The notes under the pieces: model-generated
Database searches by the model: none
The model's input: only the letters and a program-made list of their open reading frames with translations
Told to the model about the DNA's origin: nothing
In this document: piece by piece, positions 45,728 to 53,846 of the stretch
Layout of the letters: every line of letters starts with the position of its first letter
Position numbering within the stretch: the stretch's first letter is position 1
Made by a program: the position numbers and the translations under genes
Assembly (NCBI RefSeq): GCF_022458865.1
Contig: NZ_JAJNMU010000012.1
Location: forward strand, 1 to 64,000
Source: Paenibacillus periandrae
GTDB lineage: Bacteria > Bacillota > Bacilli > Paenibacillales > NBRC-103111
Reading direction: 5' to 3'
Length of the DNA: 64,000 bases

Positions 45728-46150
45728 ATGAAAGATCAATTTTTGTTCGATTGCTTGTTTTTTACTGCGAACCGTTTGAGCCGGGCAATTACAAAAATGG
45801 CTGAAGAGGAATTTGCTCCGACCGGTTTGAGTCCCATGTACGGCTATCTGATTCGTCTCGTTATTGGTGACCCGGGAATATCTCAAAAGGAACTATCCGA
45901 AAAGCTGCATATCACGCCATCCACGCTTACACGTTTCATCGATAAATTAGAGGGCAAACAATTAGTGGAGCGCAAGGTGCAAGGTAAGACGGTATTGGTG
46001 TACCCGACACCAAAAGGGAAAGAGCTGGAGGACTCGATTCGTCAATCGTCGCAAAATTTGCACCGCAGATATGATGCTATTCTGGGCAAAGAAGCCGCGG
46101 ATCTATTATCCAAGGATATCGTAGCAAGCAGTGAGCTGTTGGAGAAATAA
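45728..46150 (+). CDS. MarR-family regulator
   Basis: 140 residues. Winged-helix segments: LIRLVIGDPGISQKELSEKLHITPSTLTRFIDKLEGKQLVERKVQGKTVLVYPTPKGKEL. GGAGGAG precedes the ATG. It sits 64 bp from an MFS gene that carries the same TTGTA-N2-TACAA operator, so it probably represses both itself and the transporter until an inducer binds. Confidence 0.88.
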   Translation: MKDQFLFDCLFFTANRLSRAITKMAEEEFAPTGLSPMYGYLIRLVIGDPGISQKELSEKLHITPSTLTRFIDKLEGKQLVERKVQGKTVLVYPTPKGKELEDSIRQSSQNLHRRYDAILGKEAADLLSKDIVASSELLEK

Positions 46151-46169
46151 ATATTTTTTTACATCAATT

Positions 46170-46181
46170 TTGTATGTACAA
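46170..46181 (+). promoter_or_regulatory. Second MarR operator, ahead of MFS gene
   Basis: TTGTA-TG-TACAA, the same dyad as at 45693-45704 except for the two central bases, flanked by complementary CAATTTT / AAAATTG-like sequence. Confidence 0.7.
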
Positions 46182-46214
46182 CAAAAATTGGAAATGTCGG
46201 GAGTGTCCAGCAAA

Positions 46215-47489
46215 ATGACAACAGGGCTCAAGTCTTCAAAAGTGTATTACGGATGGGTGGTTGTCCTGATCACCTTCGTAACGCTGCTAGTATCTGCAGG
46301 AATTCGTTCCATGCCAAGCATCCTCATGCTGCCATTTGAAAAAGAATTCGGATGGAGCCGCGGAGGCATATCCAGCGTCATCTCGATGGGTATTTTTTTA
46401 TATGGATTAGTGGGGCCATTCTCGGCAGCATTTTTGCAAAAGTTCGGTATTCGAAGAGTGATGGTCGCATCGCTGGCCGTATTGGCAGGCAGTCTCCTGA
46501 TTACACCTTATATGACGGCTCTATGGCAATTTGAGCTGTTATGGGGCTTGGTTGCAGGTCTTTCCACAGGAATGATGGCGAACGTGCTGGGTGTAACGGT
46601 TACGAATCAATGGTTCGTGAAACGCAAAGGACTCGTGGTTGGATTGCTTACGGCAAGCGCTGCTACAGGGCAGCTGCTGTTCCTGCCGATGCTGGCTCAA
46701 GTTACGGTTACGGTCGGCTGGAGATATGCAATCTATACATCTGTCGCGGCGCTTCTTGTACTTATGGTTATCGTAGCCATATGGATGCGAAATTCTCCGT
46801 ATGAGGTGGGAGCTGCCCCCTATGGGACAGAGGAGCTCGTCAAGCCCGTTGTGTTCCAGGGAAATTTGTTCCTGACACCCTTGTTGGCGCTGCGCTCTGC
46901 TTTAAAGAACAAAACCTTTTGGCTGCTGGCAGGCACCTTCTTTTTCTGTGGTTTTTCAACCAATGGCTTGATCGGTACTCATCTTATTCCGGCGTGCGGA
47001 GATTATGGAATTCCTGAAGTTATGGCGGCTGGCTTGCTGGCCTTAATGGGTTTGTTTGATCTGGTCGGAACGACACTCTCTGGTTGGCTGTCAGACCGCT
47101 ACGATAATCGCAAGCTGCTGTTTATGTATTATGGACTTCGTGGACTTTCCTTGCTGTTCTTACCATTTGCTCTGAATGCAAGTCCAACGGTACTGATGAT
47201 CTTCACTGTCTTTTATGGTCTGGATTGGATTGCGACCGTGCCGCCTACCGTTAAACTTGCATCTCTGGAGTTTGGCAAGGAAAAATCCGGGATGATCTTT
47301 GGCTGGATCGTGGTCGCTCATCAAATCGGCGCTTCGGCTGCTGCTTATGGAGCAGGTGTGATGAGAGATTGGCTGGGCAGCTATACGGTGCCGTTTGTTG
47401 CCGCCGGTTTCGTCTGTTTGTTTGCCGCGCTCATGGCGATACGTATTTCCCAAAGCACAGGTACAGCGAAGTCAGCGTTGAGCAATTGA
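46215..47489 (+). CDS. MFS transporter (monocarboxylate/OFA-like)
   Basis: About 424 residues, 12 helices. VYYGWVVVLITFVTLLVSAGIRS and FEKEFGWSRGGISSV are typical of the monocarboxylate porter-like group, with YGLDWIATVPPTVKLA later. The start is uncertain: ATG 46215 is preceded by GGGAG at 12 bp, and ATG 46194 is possible. Operator sequence links it to the preceding MarR gene. Substrate unknown. Confidence 0.82.
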   Translation: MTTGLKSSKVYYGWVVVLITFVTLLVSAGIRSMPSILMLPFEKEFGWSRGGISSVISMGIFLYGLVGPFSAAFLQKFGIRRVMVASLAVLAGSLLITPYMTALWQFELLWGLVAGLSTGMMANVLGVTVTNQWFVKRKGLVVGLLTASAATGQLLFLPMLAQVTVTVGWRYAIYTSVAALLVLMVIVAIWMRNSPYEVGAAPYGTEELVKPVVFQGNLFLTPLLALRSALKNKTFWLLAGTFFFCGFSTNGLIGTHLIPACGDYGIPEVMAAGLLALMGLFDLVGTTLSGWLSDRYDNRKLLFMYYGLRGLSLLFLPFALNASPTVLMIFTVFYGLDWIATVPPTVKLASLEFGKEKSGMIFGWIVVAHQIGASAAAYGAGVMRDWLGSYTVPFVAAGFVCLFAALMAIRISQSTGTAKSALSN

Positions 47490-47651
47490 ACCTTCATGCT
47501 GTGCAACTGCAGACTGGATTTTGGATAGAATGGCTGTGGATCATGGGTAAATCCAATAAATTTGCCGAAGATTATTATAAACAGATTGCTACTTGGAGCC
47601 AGCTTAAGTAAAATAGAAGGGAATTTGAAGTTTTTGAAAAGAGGGTAACGA

Positions 47652-48713
47652 ATGAATAAGGAATCCATTTTCGGATTAACATTTGATCAACTGGCTGCGT
47701 GGCTTCTGGAGCACGGGCATAAAAAATTTCGAGCGGCACAAGTCTGGGATTGGCTATATAAAAAACGGGTGACAGACTTTTTTGAGATGAAGGATGTCAA
47801 TCCCGATTGTGTTCAAGTATTGGCGGAGCATTTTGTAATCCATACTTTGCAGCAGCATATCAAGCAGGAATCAGCGGACGGAACAAGAAAATTTTTGTTC
47901 AAGCTGAAGGATGGCAATCTGATTGAAACCGTTATGATGCGGCACAAATACGGCTTATCGGTTTGTGTCACCACGCAGGTTGGCTGTAACATCGGCTGCA
48001 GCTTTTGTGCGAGCGGCCTGTTAGCCAAAAAAAGAGATTTAACCAGCGGGGAAATCATCGAGCAAATTATGAACGTACAGCACCATCTGGATATGGAAGA
48101 ACCAGGTAAATTCGTGAGTCATCTTGTGGTCATGGGAATTGGCGAGCCCTTTGATAATTTTGAGAATATGATGAATTTCCTGAAAATCGCCACAGATCGA
48201 AAAGGGCTTACGATTGCGGCCAGACATATTACGGTATCAACGAGCGGGCTTGCCAATAAAATAGTCGAATTTGCCGACACGAAGCTGCCGGTCAACCTGG
48301 CAATTTCCTTGCATGCACCGAATAATGAGCTTCGAACCCGTATTATGAAAATCAACAAAGCCATTCCGATTGAAAAATTAATGCAGTCTGTCGATTATTA
48401 TTTGGAAAAAGCGAACCGGAAAATTACCTTTGAATATATTTTGCTCAAAGATGTCAATGATCATAGGCAGGAAGCCGAGGAGTTGGCTGATTTGCTCGGT
48501 AACAGACGACATTATGTGAACCTGATTCCTTATAACCCTGTGGATGAGCACAGTCAATATCAGAGAAGCGATCAGGAGTCGGTGCTGGCTTTCTACGATA
48601 CCTTGAAGAAGAGAGGCATTAATTGTGGTATCCGCCATGAGCATGGTACGGATATTGATGCCGCTTGCGGACAGCTGCGGAGTAAACAAATTCAAGTAGC
48701 GCAAGCACAATAA
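47652..48713 (+). CDS. rlmN: 23S rRNA/tRNA adenine-C2 methyltransferase
   Basis: 353 residues. Radical-SAM cluster CNIGCSFC (CX3CX2C), preceded by [33 protein letters not shown]; the C-terminal [12 protein letters not shown] holds the second methyl-carrier Cys. It methylates A2503 of 23S rRNA and A37 of some tRNAs. It uses a strong ribosome binding site. It may have both housekeeping and antibiotic-susceptibility effects. Confidence 0.93.
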   Translation: MNKESIFGLTFDQLAAWLLEHGHKKFRAAQVWDWLYKKRVTDFFEMKDVNPDCVQVLAEHFVIHTLQQHIKQESADGTRKFLFKLKDGNLIETVMMRHKYGLSVCVTTQVGCNIGCSFCASGLLAKKRDLTSGEIIEQIMNVQHHLDMEEPGKFVSHLVVMGIGEPFDNFENMMNFLKIATDRKGLTIAARHITVSTSGLANKIVEFADTKLPVNLAISLHAPNNELRTRIMKINKAIPIEKLMQSVDYYLEKANRKITFEYILLKDVNDHRQEAEELADLLGNRRHYVNLIPYNPVDEHSQYQRSDQESVLAFYDTLKKRGINCGIRHEHGTDIDAACGQLRSKQIQVAQAQ

Positions 48714-48749
48714 CACTATACGGATCGAGCTTGGCAGCATATCGAATCG

Positions 48750-48783
48750 AAAGGCCCACATCAACTTGATGTTGGGTCTTTTT
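48750..48783 (+). terminator. Terminator of rlmN
   Basis: CCCACATCAA pairs with TTGATGTTGGG (one bulge), then T5. Confidence 0.75.
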
Positions 48784-48958
48784 GCTGCGGGATAAATGTT
48801 GGAGTTATTGGAATAATAAACTAAGCTTCTATACTTCAGCCTATTTATGATGACGAACCTTGTATTAAATGGCCATGAAGTTGCACAGAATTCCGCGGAA
48901 TAGGCTCCAATACCTTCAGCTAGCTCCGATTTCCGATTCATCACCGATTCATCATATG

Positions 48959-48988
48959 TTTACAATTTCCAATCATATATGCTATAAT
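48959..48988 (+). promoter_or_regulatory. Promoter of CDF exporter
   Basis: TTTACA (48959-48964), an 18-bp spacer, TATAAT (48983-48988). Transcription would begin near 48995, giving a leader of about 130 nt. Confidence 0.65.
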
Positions 48989-49021
48989 CCGAGGATATCT
49001 TAATTCATAGTGGTGATTTCT

Positions 49022-49060
49022 GTGCGTATCCAAATAACAACAATACGAAAATGTCCTTAA
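49022..49060 (+). CDS. Candidate leader peptide (12 residues)
   Basis: GTG start with GGTGAT at 49012-49017, a good match to the anti-Shine-Dalgarno. It encodes MRIQITTIRKCP and ends TAA. The final Pro-stop recalls arrest peptides such as TnaC. The stop codon lies on the first two bases of the terminator stem, so a ribosome paused there would block the hairpin. Very short, so chance cannot be excluded; in-frame GTG codons at 49010 and 49013 could extend it. Confidence 0.4.
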   Translation: MRIQITTIRKCP

Positions 49061-49090
49061 ACCTTGACCGGAATCGGTCAAGGTTTTTTG
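49059..49090 (+). terminator. Attenuator-like terminator ahead of CDF gene
   Basis: AAACCTTGACC (49059-49069) and GGTCAAGGTTT (49076-49086) are perfect 11-bp arms with a GGAATC loop and a T6 run. It lies between the promoter and the start codon, with no gene to terminate upstream. Confidence 0.8.
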
Positions 49091-49125
49091 TTTCCTTAGG
49101 GAAAAAGTTCTGGTGGGGGGAATAA

Positions 49126-50031
49126 ATGATGGTGCCGGGTAAGAAGGATGCTTCGATGATTGCTGTATGGATAAGCTTGATCAGCAACGTGCTGCTGACT
49201 GTCATGAAACTATTGGTAGGCCTATTATTTAACAGTCCGGTATTACTGGCCGATGGGGTCCATAACGCGGGTGATGTTATTGCAACTATAGCTGCGTTGA
49301 GCTCCATGCGTATATCCAAGCAGCCTGCCGATGAGGATCATCCTTATGGACATGGAAAGGCTGAGGTACTGGCATCTGGCATCGTGGCGGTCATTATGGG
49401 ACTAGCAGCTGTGTATATAGGCTATGAGGCGGTATCCGCTTTTTTTGAAGAGCCTTCACAAGCGAGTATCATCGCCTTAATTGCAGCGATTCTCTCTTTA
49501 ATATGGAAACAGGCCCTGTACATGTATACGATCCGAATTGGTAAACAGACGAATAGCAAAGGATTAATTGCAACCGCATATGATCATCTTGCTGATGTAT
49601 ATGCATCGCTTGCCGCGGTTGTCGGAATCGGTCTCGCATTCATTGGAGAAACGTATCATATTCCTTATTTATCATATGGAGATCCCGCGGCGGGTATCAT
49701 TGTGTCGATATTAGTATTAAAGCTGGCCATTGAGATGTCGCTGGAAACGGTCGGTATATTGATGGATAAGACTGTAAGCATCGATAAATTGAATGAATAT
49801 GCGGCTTTGATCCAAACCATCTCACAGGTGAAACGAATCGACCGCTTGCGTGCCAGAGAACACGGCCATTACATACTCGTGGATGTCAGGGTGAGCATTC
49901 CGGGTGAATTAAGCATTCAAGAGGGGCACGATATTTCCCGTAAAATAAAAGGAGCCATTATCGATAACCACCATGATGTGGATGAAGTATTAATTCACTT
50001 GAACCCGTGGTATCCGGCTGAATCCAGGTAG
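49126..50031 (+). CDS. Cation diffusion facilitator metal exporter
   Basis: 301 residues, six predicted helices and a C-terminal cytoplasmic domain. Metal site in TM2 is LLADGVHNAGDV and in TM5 AYDHLADVY; the loop HPYGHGKAE is typical. The TM2 site has His instead of the second Asp of the usual DxxxD pair, so metal preference may differ from zinc exporters. GGTGGGGGGA precedes the ATG. Expression may be attenuated by the leader region. Confidence 0.88.
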   Translation: MMVPGKKDASMIAVWISLISNVLLTVMKLLVGLLFNSPVLLADGVHNAGDVIATIAALSSMRISKQPADEDHPYGHGKAEVLASGIVAVIMGLAAVYIGYEAVSAFFEEPSQASIIALIAAILSLIWKQALYMYTIRIGKQTNSKGLIATAYDHLADVYASLAAVVGIGLAFIGETYHIPYLSYGDPAAGIIVSILVLKLAIEMSLETVGILMDKTVSIDKLNEYAALIQTISQVKRIDRLRAREHGHYILVDVRVSIPGELSIQEGHDISRKIKGAIIDNHHDVDEVLIHLNPWYPAESR

Positions 50032-50043
50032 AATGACGCTTTT

Positions 50044-50059
50044 TTCATTATTTTTTCAT
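50044..50059 (+). promoter_or_regulatory. Response-regulator box 1
   Basis: TTCATTATTTTTTCAT, a direct repeat of TTCAT with 11-bp period, 62 bp ahead of the haem-protein start. Identical to 53084-53099. Confidence 0.65.
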
Positions 50060-50120
50060 ATTAATTGGGTAACATAAGAAGCATCAACCATAACCTCAAA
50101 GTTATAGTAGGAGCACACTT

Positions 50121-50672
50121 ATGAAAACAACAGACGAGCAGTATGCAAGGCCATTGACGTGGATACCGGAAAGGGAACGGATTTGGTTGTTAGCTGCAGC
50201 TGCGGTTTCCCTATTCATTATGATATGGGGGCTTTGGAGTATGATTCATTTATCTGCTTCTGTGCTGCACAGCAAAAAATTCGAATTTACCTTTAAAAAT
50301 TATGGTTCGAATGCGCGGCTTGCTCTTTTCGTTGTTCTGGCTAACTATGTGCTTATGTTGGTTTTGCAGAAGCGGATGGTAGATCGCTGGAGCAGCCTGA
50401 AAAAATGGATGATCAGACTGTGGCGGTTAGCTCGGAGCTTGCATACGCCAATTGCCATAATAGCGATCGGGTTCATTGTACTTCATGTCGTTGCGGTATT
50501 TATGTATGGCTTTAAGTATAATTTCAACAATATCAGTGGATTGCTGGCTTTATTAGTCCTTCTTCCTGTACCGGTCTCAGGTTTATTCAGATACAAGAAG
50601 CTGGATCGAAAGTGGCATTTACGATTAGGACTAGTGTTTGCCGTACTTTTTCTGATTCATTCTTTTGTGTAG
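50121..50672 (+). CDS. Four-helix membrane protein, haem-b-like
   Basis: 183 residues, about five hydrophobic helices. Helix histidines in RSLHTPIAIIAIGFIVLHVVAV and KWHLRLGLVFAVLFLIHS suggest two bis-His haem sites, as in cytochrome b561 or ferric-reductase-like proteins. It lies tail-to-tail with an RnfD/ApbE/FMN-binding operon and shares its control box. It is therefore probably the haem partner in a membrane electron-transfer chain. No exact family is claimed. Confidence 0.65.
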   Translation: MKTTDEQYARPLTWIPERERIWLLAAAAVSLFIMIWGLWSMIHLSASVLHSKKFEFTFKNYGSNARLALFVVLANYVLMLVLQKRMVDRWSSLKKWMIRLWRLARSLHTPIAIIAIGFIVLHVVAVFMYGFKYNFNNISGLLALLVLLPVPVSGLFRYKKLDRKWHLRLGLVFAVLFLIHSFV

Positions 50673-50675
50673 AAG

Positions 50676-50698
50676 ACCTGGCCATTGGCCAGGTTTTT
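50676..50698. terminator. Terminator between convergent genes
   Basis: ACCTGGCC-ATT-GGCCAGGT with a T-run on the plus strand. Confidence 0.8.
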
Positions 50699-50718
50699 AT
50701 TGTTACAAGGTTCAAATC

Positions 50719-51528
50719 TTAACGGGTTCTTACTCTATACAGGCTATACCCCAGATTAGCCGCCAGCAGTCCTGCCAGTAGGAAGGACAAGCCCCCGATC
50801 CATACATTCACAGCTACGCTTGAGACAGCAGCAACTATTCCAAATAAGATTTGCTCACGGTATTTGCCGGGTGAGGTGGGTGGGTCGCTGAGCATGAAGA
50901 ATGAGAGGAACAACACAGCGTTAATAAAAGGGATACGAAAAATATCGTTAACATCTAGCGCATGATAGAACGATATTCCAGTAAATAAGGCAAAGTATGT
51001 GCCGAGAAATCCAAAAATTAATGGAAATTTATTCACTTTATTAACGACCAGATAGCCTCCGACCACAAGAAATACAAGGGTCCATCCTGGAAGTGCGGAT
51101 AAGCCACCCCACCATTCGTGGCCGCTGGAAAATAACAGCAGGACGGCGAGAAGACCCACCGCGGCGGGATTAAAAATCGGTTTTTTCTTTATGCGGAGTA
51201 CATGCTTGGAAATAATGGCGATAACCGCTGCTGCAGCTGTGATCAACCAACTGGAAGCGGGGCTTAATACCAGTGCGATAATAAGGCCAGTGAGCAGAGC
51301 GCCATCTGGTACCCGTCTTTTTCGTTTCAGCATTACCATCAAACCAAAGTCCAGTACCCCGGCTGTGCTAACAGCGATCACGATATTACCAATGCCTTGA
51401 AAAGACAACGGGCCGAAGGAAGCGACTCCTGTTAAAACGAGCAGAATAATCAATACATAGCCCTTGGGAGTTTTCAAAAAAGGATGCTTTCGATTCATCG
51501 GTTTATTGTTTTCATGGATTTCACTCAT
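50719..51528 (-). CDS. RnfD/NqrB-like membrane protein
   Basis: 269 residues, about eight helices: LLTGLIIALVLSPASSW, KPIFNPAAVGLL and FMLSDPPTSPGKYREQILFG. The last is the RnfD/NqrB signature in which a Thr is flavinylated by ApbE. It moves electrons across or along the membrane through covalent FMN. It overlaps apbE by 8 bp, forming the end of the operon. The other Rnf subunits are absent. Confidence 0.85.
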   Translation of the reverse strand: MSEIHENNKPMNRKHPFLKTPKGYVLIILLVLTGVASFGPLSFQGIGNIVIAVSTAGVLDFGLMVMLKRKRRVPDGALLTGLIIALVLSPASSWLITAAAAVIAIISKHVLRIKKKPIFNPAAVGLLAVLLLFSSGHEWWGGLSALPGWTLVFLVVGGYLVVNKVNKFPLIFGFLGTYFALFTGISFYHALDVNDIFRIPFINAVLFLSFFMLSDPPTSPGKYREQILFGIVAAVSSVAVNVWIGGLSFLLAGLLAANLGYSLYRVRTR

Positions 51529-52438
51529 ACCAATACCTCTTCATGTCGTTTGTCATATATAACTGTAAGGAAGAAGTAATCCACAGTCCTTGAAGCTCTG
51601 CTTCGTCGAGCCATTTCTTTCCTTGTTCATATCCCAGTACAAAAGCAGCCGTAGAAGCGCCATCAGCAAGCATTGCGAAGGGGGCGACAACCGTGCAGCT
51701 GTACAAATCTTCACGGGAGGCCTGATTATGAGGATTAATAAGATGGTGGCTCCCACTTTGTTTGCTGATTCGTTCATAGCTACCCGAGGTGCACACGGCC
51801 ATATCGCTGATGCTTAGGGTACAAATCGTAAGCTCCTTTTCAAGGGGATGACGTATTCCTATTCGCCAAGGCTGATGACTCTCATTCATGCCCCCAGCAA
51901 AAATGTCACCTCCGGCATCGATATAAAATCCCTCGAAGCCTTCCAATATTCGTTTGGCCCAATCAATAGCCATACCTTTGGCAATGGCTCCCAGATCAAG
52001 GACGAGGGGCTTTGACAGCTTCACGATCCGACGAATTTCATCGATCTCAATATCTTTATAGCTCGCGGCGGGTGCTGCATCCGTTATAGGCAGAGGTATA
52101 CTACCATTCAAATAATGACGGTCGAACCCTTTTTCCTCCATAAGCCTTCCTATTGTTGGATCAAACACTCCATTCGTCATCTCTGCCAGCTCTATGGAGA
52201 AGCGAATCGCTTCAAACAGTAATGGACTGACCGTAATGGCTGAGCCTATATGGTGGCTAATTTTTCTAATCTCGCTGTTCTCATCAAAGCGGCTGCAGGT
52301 TGCTTCCACAAAGGTAAACAAATCAAACACCTGATCGATGGCTTGATGCATGAATGGCTCTGAATGGACAGAAACTACTTTTACCGTAATCAGGGTATCC
52401 ATACATATCGCAGTACGCACTACGCTTTTCATCTTCAT
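51521..52438 (-). CDS. apbE: FAD:protein FMN transferase ApbE
   Basis: 305 residues. RTAICMDTLITVKV start; VDPTIG-like VFDPTIGRL; LDLGAIAKGMAIDWA; DAGGDIFAGG; and the Mg-binding LADGASTAAFVLG with VCTSGSYER...HLINP. It attaches FMN from FAD to a Thr in target proteins. It lacks an obvious signal peptide. The ATG overlaps the upstream FMN-binding gene by 4 bp (ATGA). Its targets are likely the neighbours on both sides. Confidence 0.92.
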   Translation of the reverse strand: MKMKSVVRTAICMDTLITVKVVSVHSEPFMHQAIDQVFDLFTFVEATCSRFDENSEIRKISHHIGSAITVSPLLFEAIRFSIELAEMTNGVFDPTIGRLMEEKGFDRHYLNGSIPLPITDAAPAASYKDIEIDEIRRIVKLSKPLVLDLGAIAKGMAIDWAKRILEGFEGFYIDAGGDIFAGGMNESHQPWRIGIRHPLEKELTICTLSISDMAVCTSGSYERISKQSGSHHLINPHNQASREDLYSCTVVAPFAMLADGASTAAFVLGYEQGKKWLDEAELQGLWITSSLQLYMTNDMKRYWYE

Positions 52439-52965
52439 GACAGCTGTTGTGCTTTACTTAATGCTTGTTGAACAGCTTCGATAAAATCTTTGGAGCTATT
52501 GGTAGCTCTGCTGACGGTATCAATATTGGCACTCTGCTTATCGATGACTTGCTGCGGTAAGCTCTCAATGTAGGTGACGGGGTAACGTGTAGCGCTGCGA
52601 GTAATTTCCACATTGGCGATGCTGCCCTTTTGAATCGTTACCGCCACCTCTACGGTACCAAAGCGGTTAGTTCCTGACCCGGTGTAGCTTCCATCCTTGT
52701 ATTTGGCATTCGTACCTGAAGGCTGTACTGCTGTCGGGGTGGAAGGTTTGGGGTTTGAGTTTGAGTTAGAGTTAGAGATTGAGTGTCGCTGCGGCCGATC
52801 TATAGGTCGAACCTGCTCACTTGAGCTTGTAGCTGAGGTCATGACGGACTCTGTTGGATGCATGGCCTGAAGGCTTTGCGGCTCTGTAACGACATAACCG
52901 GCTGCATACACAATACCGATTGCTGTAGAACATAATGCTATGAGCTTCTTTCCGATAATAGCCAT
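52435..52965 (-). CDS. Extracytoplasmic FMN-binding protein
   Basis: 176 residues. An N-terminal membrane anchor or signal (IGKKLIALCSTAIGIVYAAGY), a long Ser/Asn/Pro-rich spacer (about 30-85), and an FMN-bind domain (YKDGSYTGSGTNRFGTVEVAV ... VSRATNSSKDFIEAVQQAL). VSRATNSS matches the flavinylation motif, where the Thr takes FMN. It would pass electrons at the outer face of the membrane. GAAAGGA precedes ATG 52965; the in-frame TTG at 52986 is not used. Confidence 0.88.
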   Translation of the reverse strand: MAIIGKKLIALCSTAIGIVYAAGYVVTEPQSLQAMHPTESVMTSATSSSEQVRPIDRPQRHSISNSNSNSNPKPSTPTAVQPSGTNAKYKDGSYTGSGTNRFGTVEVAVTIQKGSIANVEITRSATRYPVTYIESLPQQVIDKQSANIDTVSRATNSSKDFIEAVQQALSKAQQLS

Positions 52966-53028
52966 TGTTGATTTTCCTTTCGTCAAGTATTAAGTACACC
53001 CCTTGTATATGGATCATAAGATAAGCCG

Positions 53029-53044
53029 ATGAAAAAATCATGAA
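53029..53044 (-). promoter_or_regulatory. Response-regulator box 2 (minus strand)
   Basis: On the minus strand TTCATGATTTTTTCAT, one base different from boxes 1 and 3, upstream of the FMN-binding/apbE/rnfD operon. Confidence 0.65.
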
Positions 53045-53083
53045 AGTTTGGCTGGAGGCATACCGGACAAGTCGTTCTATTTC

Positions 53084-53099
53084 TTCATTATTTTTTCAT
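53084..53099 (+). promoter_or_regulatory. Response-regulator box 3 and promoter
   Basis: TTCATTATTTTTTCAT, with the downstream half at the -35 position, 16 bp ahead of TATAGT (53116-53121). This arrangement fits an OmpR-type activator with autoregulation. Confidence 0.65.
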
Positions 53100-53153
53100 G
53101 GAACTTTGTTATGTTTATAGTTAACTATAGGAGCGTGAAAGAAGGGCGGGGCC

Positions 53154-53846
53154 ATGAGAATATTACTGGTGGAGGATGACGTCAAGCTCGGCTTTTTAAT
53201 TGAATACAAGCTTAAGCATGAAGGCCACCAAGTCGATTGGGTAAAGAATTCGGAGGAAGCAGAGAGTTTATTTGCAGCAGAGGCGTACGATCTTTATATC
53301 TTGGATTGGATGATTCCGGGGAAAACAGGACTTGAGCTATGTAGGGAACGGAGGAAGCAGAAGGATAACACGGCCATCCTGATGCTGACTGCACGCGATG
53401 CTGTCGAGGACAGGGTAAAGGGCTTGGTGGATGGAGCAGACGATTATTTGGTTAAACCGTTTGCTTTTGAAGAGCTGTTTGCCCGTATGACTGCGTTGGA
53501 TCGTAGAAAACAGACAAGCGGATACGAAGAAAGCTGCACTTCCCATAGTTTGAAGCTGAATTTGCAAACGCAGGAGGCATGTCGTGATGGGTCCATGATC
53601 TATTTAACGAAAAGGGAATTTCAGCTGCTATCCTTCCTGATGCGCAACACCGATCAGGTATTATCCAGAGAGCGAATTTTGAATTATGTGTGGGGAACCG
53701 AAGCGGATGTGACATTAAATGCGGTAGATGCTACTGTAAAGCTGCTCCGTAAGAAGATCGACGATCCCTATACGAACAAAGTTATTCAAAGCGTCCATGG
53801 ACGGGGCTATCGTTTTTCGGATTCAGAGGCTGTTTCGCATGATTAA
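53154..53846 (+). CDS. OmpR-type response regulator
   Basis: 230 residues. Receiver: ILLVEDDVKLG, phospho-acceptor Asp in LYILDWMIPGKTGLE, TARDA, KPF. C-terminal winged helix: LTKREFQLLSFLMRNTDQVLSRERIL and VDATVKLLRKKIDDPYTNKVIQSVHGRGYRF. Overlaps the kinase gene by 8 bp. Likely binds the TTCAT-N6-TTCAT boxes of the neighbouring redox genes. Confidence 0.92.
   Translation: MRILLVEDDVKLGFLIEYKLKHEGHQVDWVKNSEEAESLFAAEAYDLYILDWMIPGKTGLELCRERRKQKDNTAILMLTARDAVEDRVKGLVDGADDYLVKPFAFEELFARMTALDRRKQTSGYEESCTSHSLKLNLQTQEACRDGSMIYLTKREFQLLSFLMRNTDQVLSRERILNYVWGTEADVTLNAVDATVKLLRKKIDDPYTNKVIQSVHGRGYRFSDSEAVSHD

Noticed and set aside
47490-47611. Short tail ORF reading IMGKSNKFAEDYYKQIATWSQLK
   Set aside because: It looks protein-like but has no start with a binding site and no recognised family; possibly a remnant.
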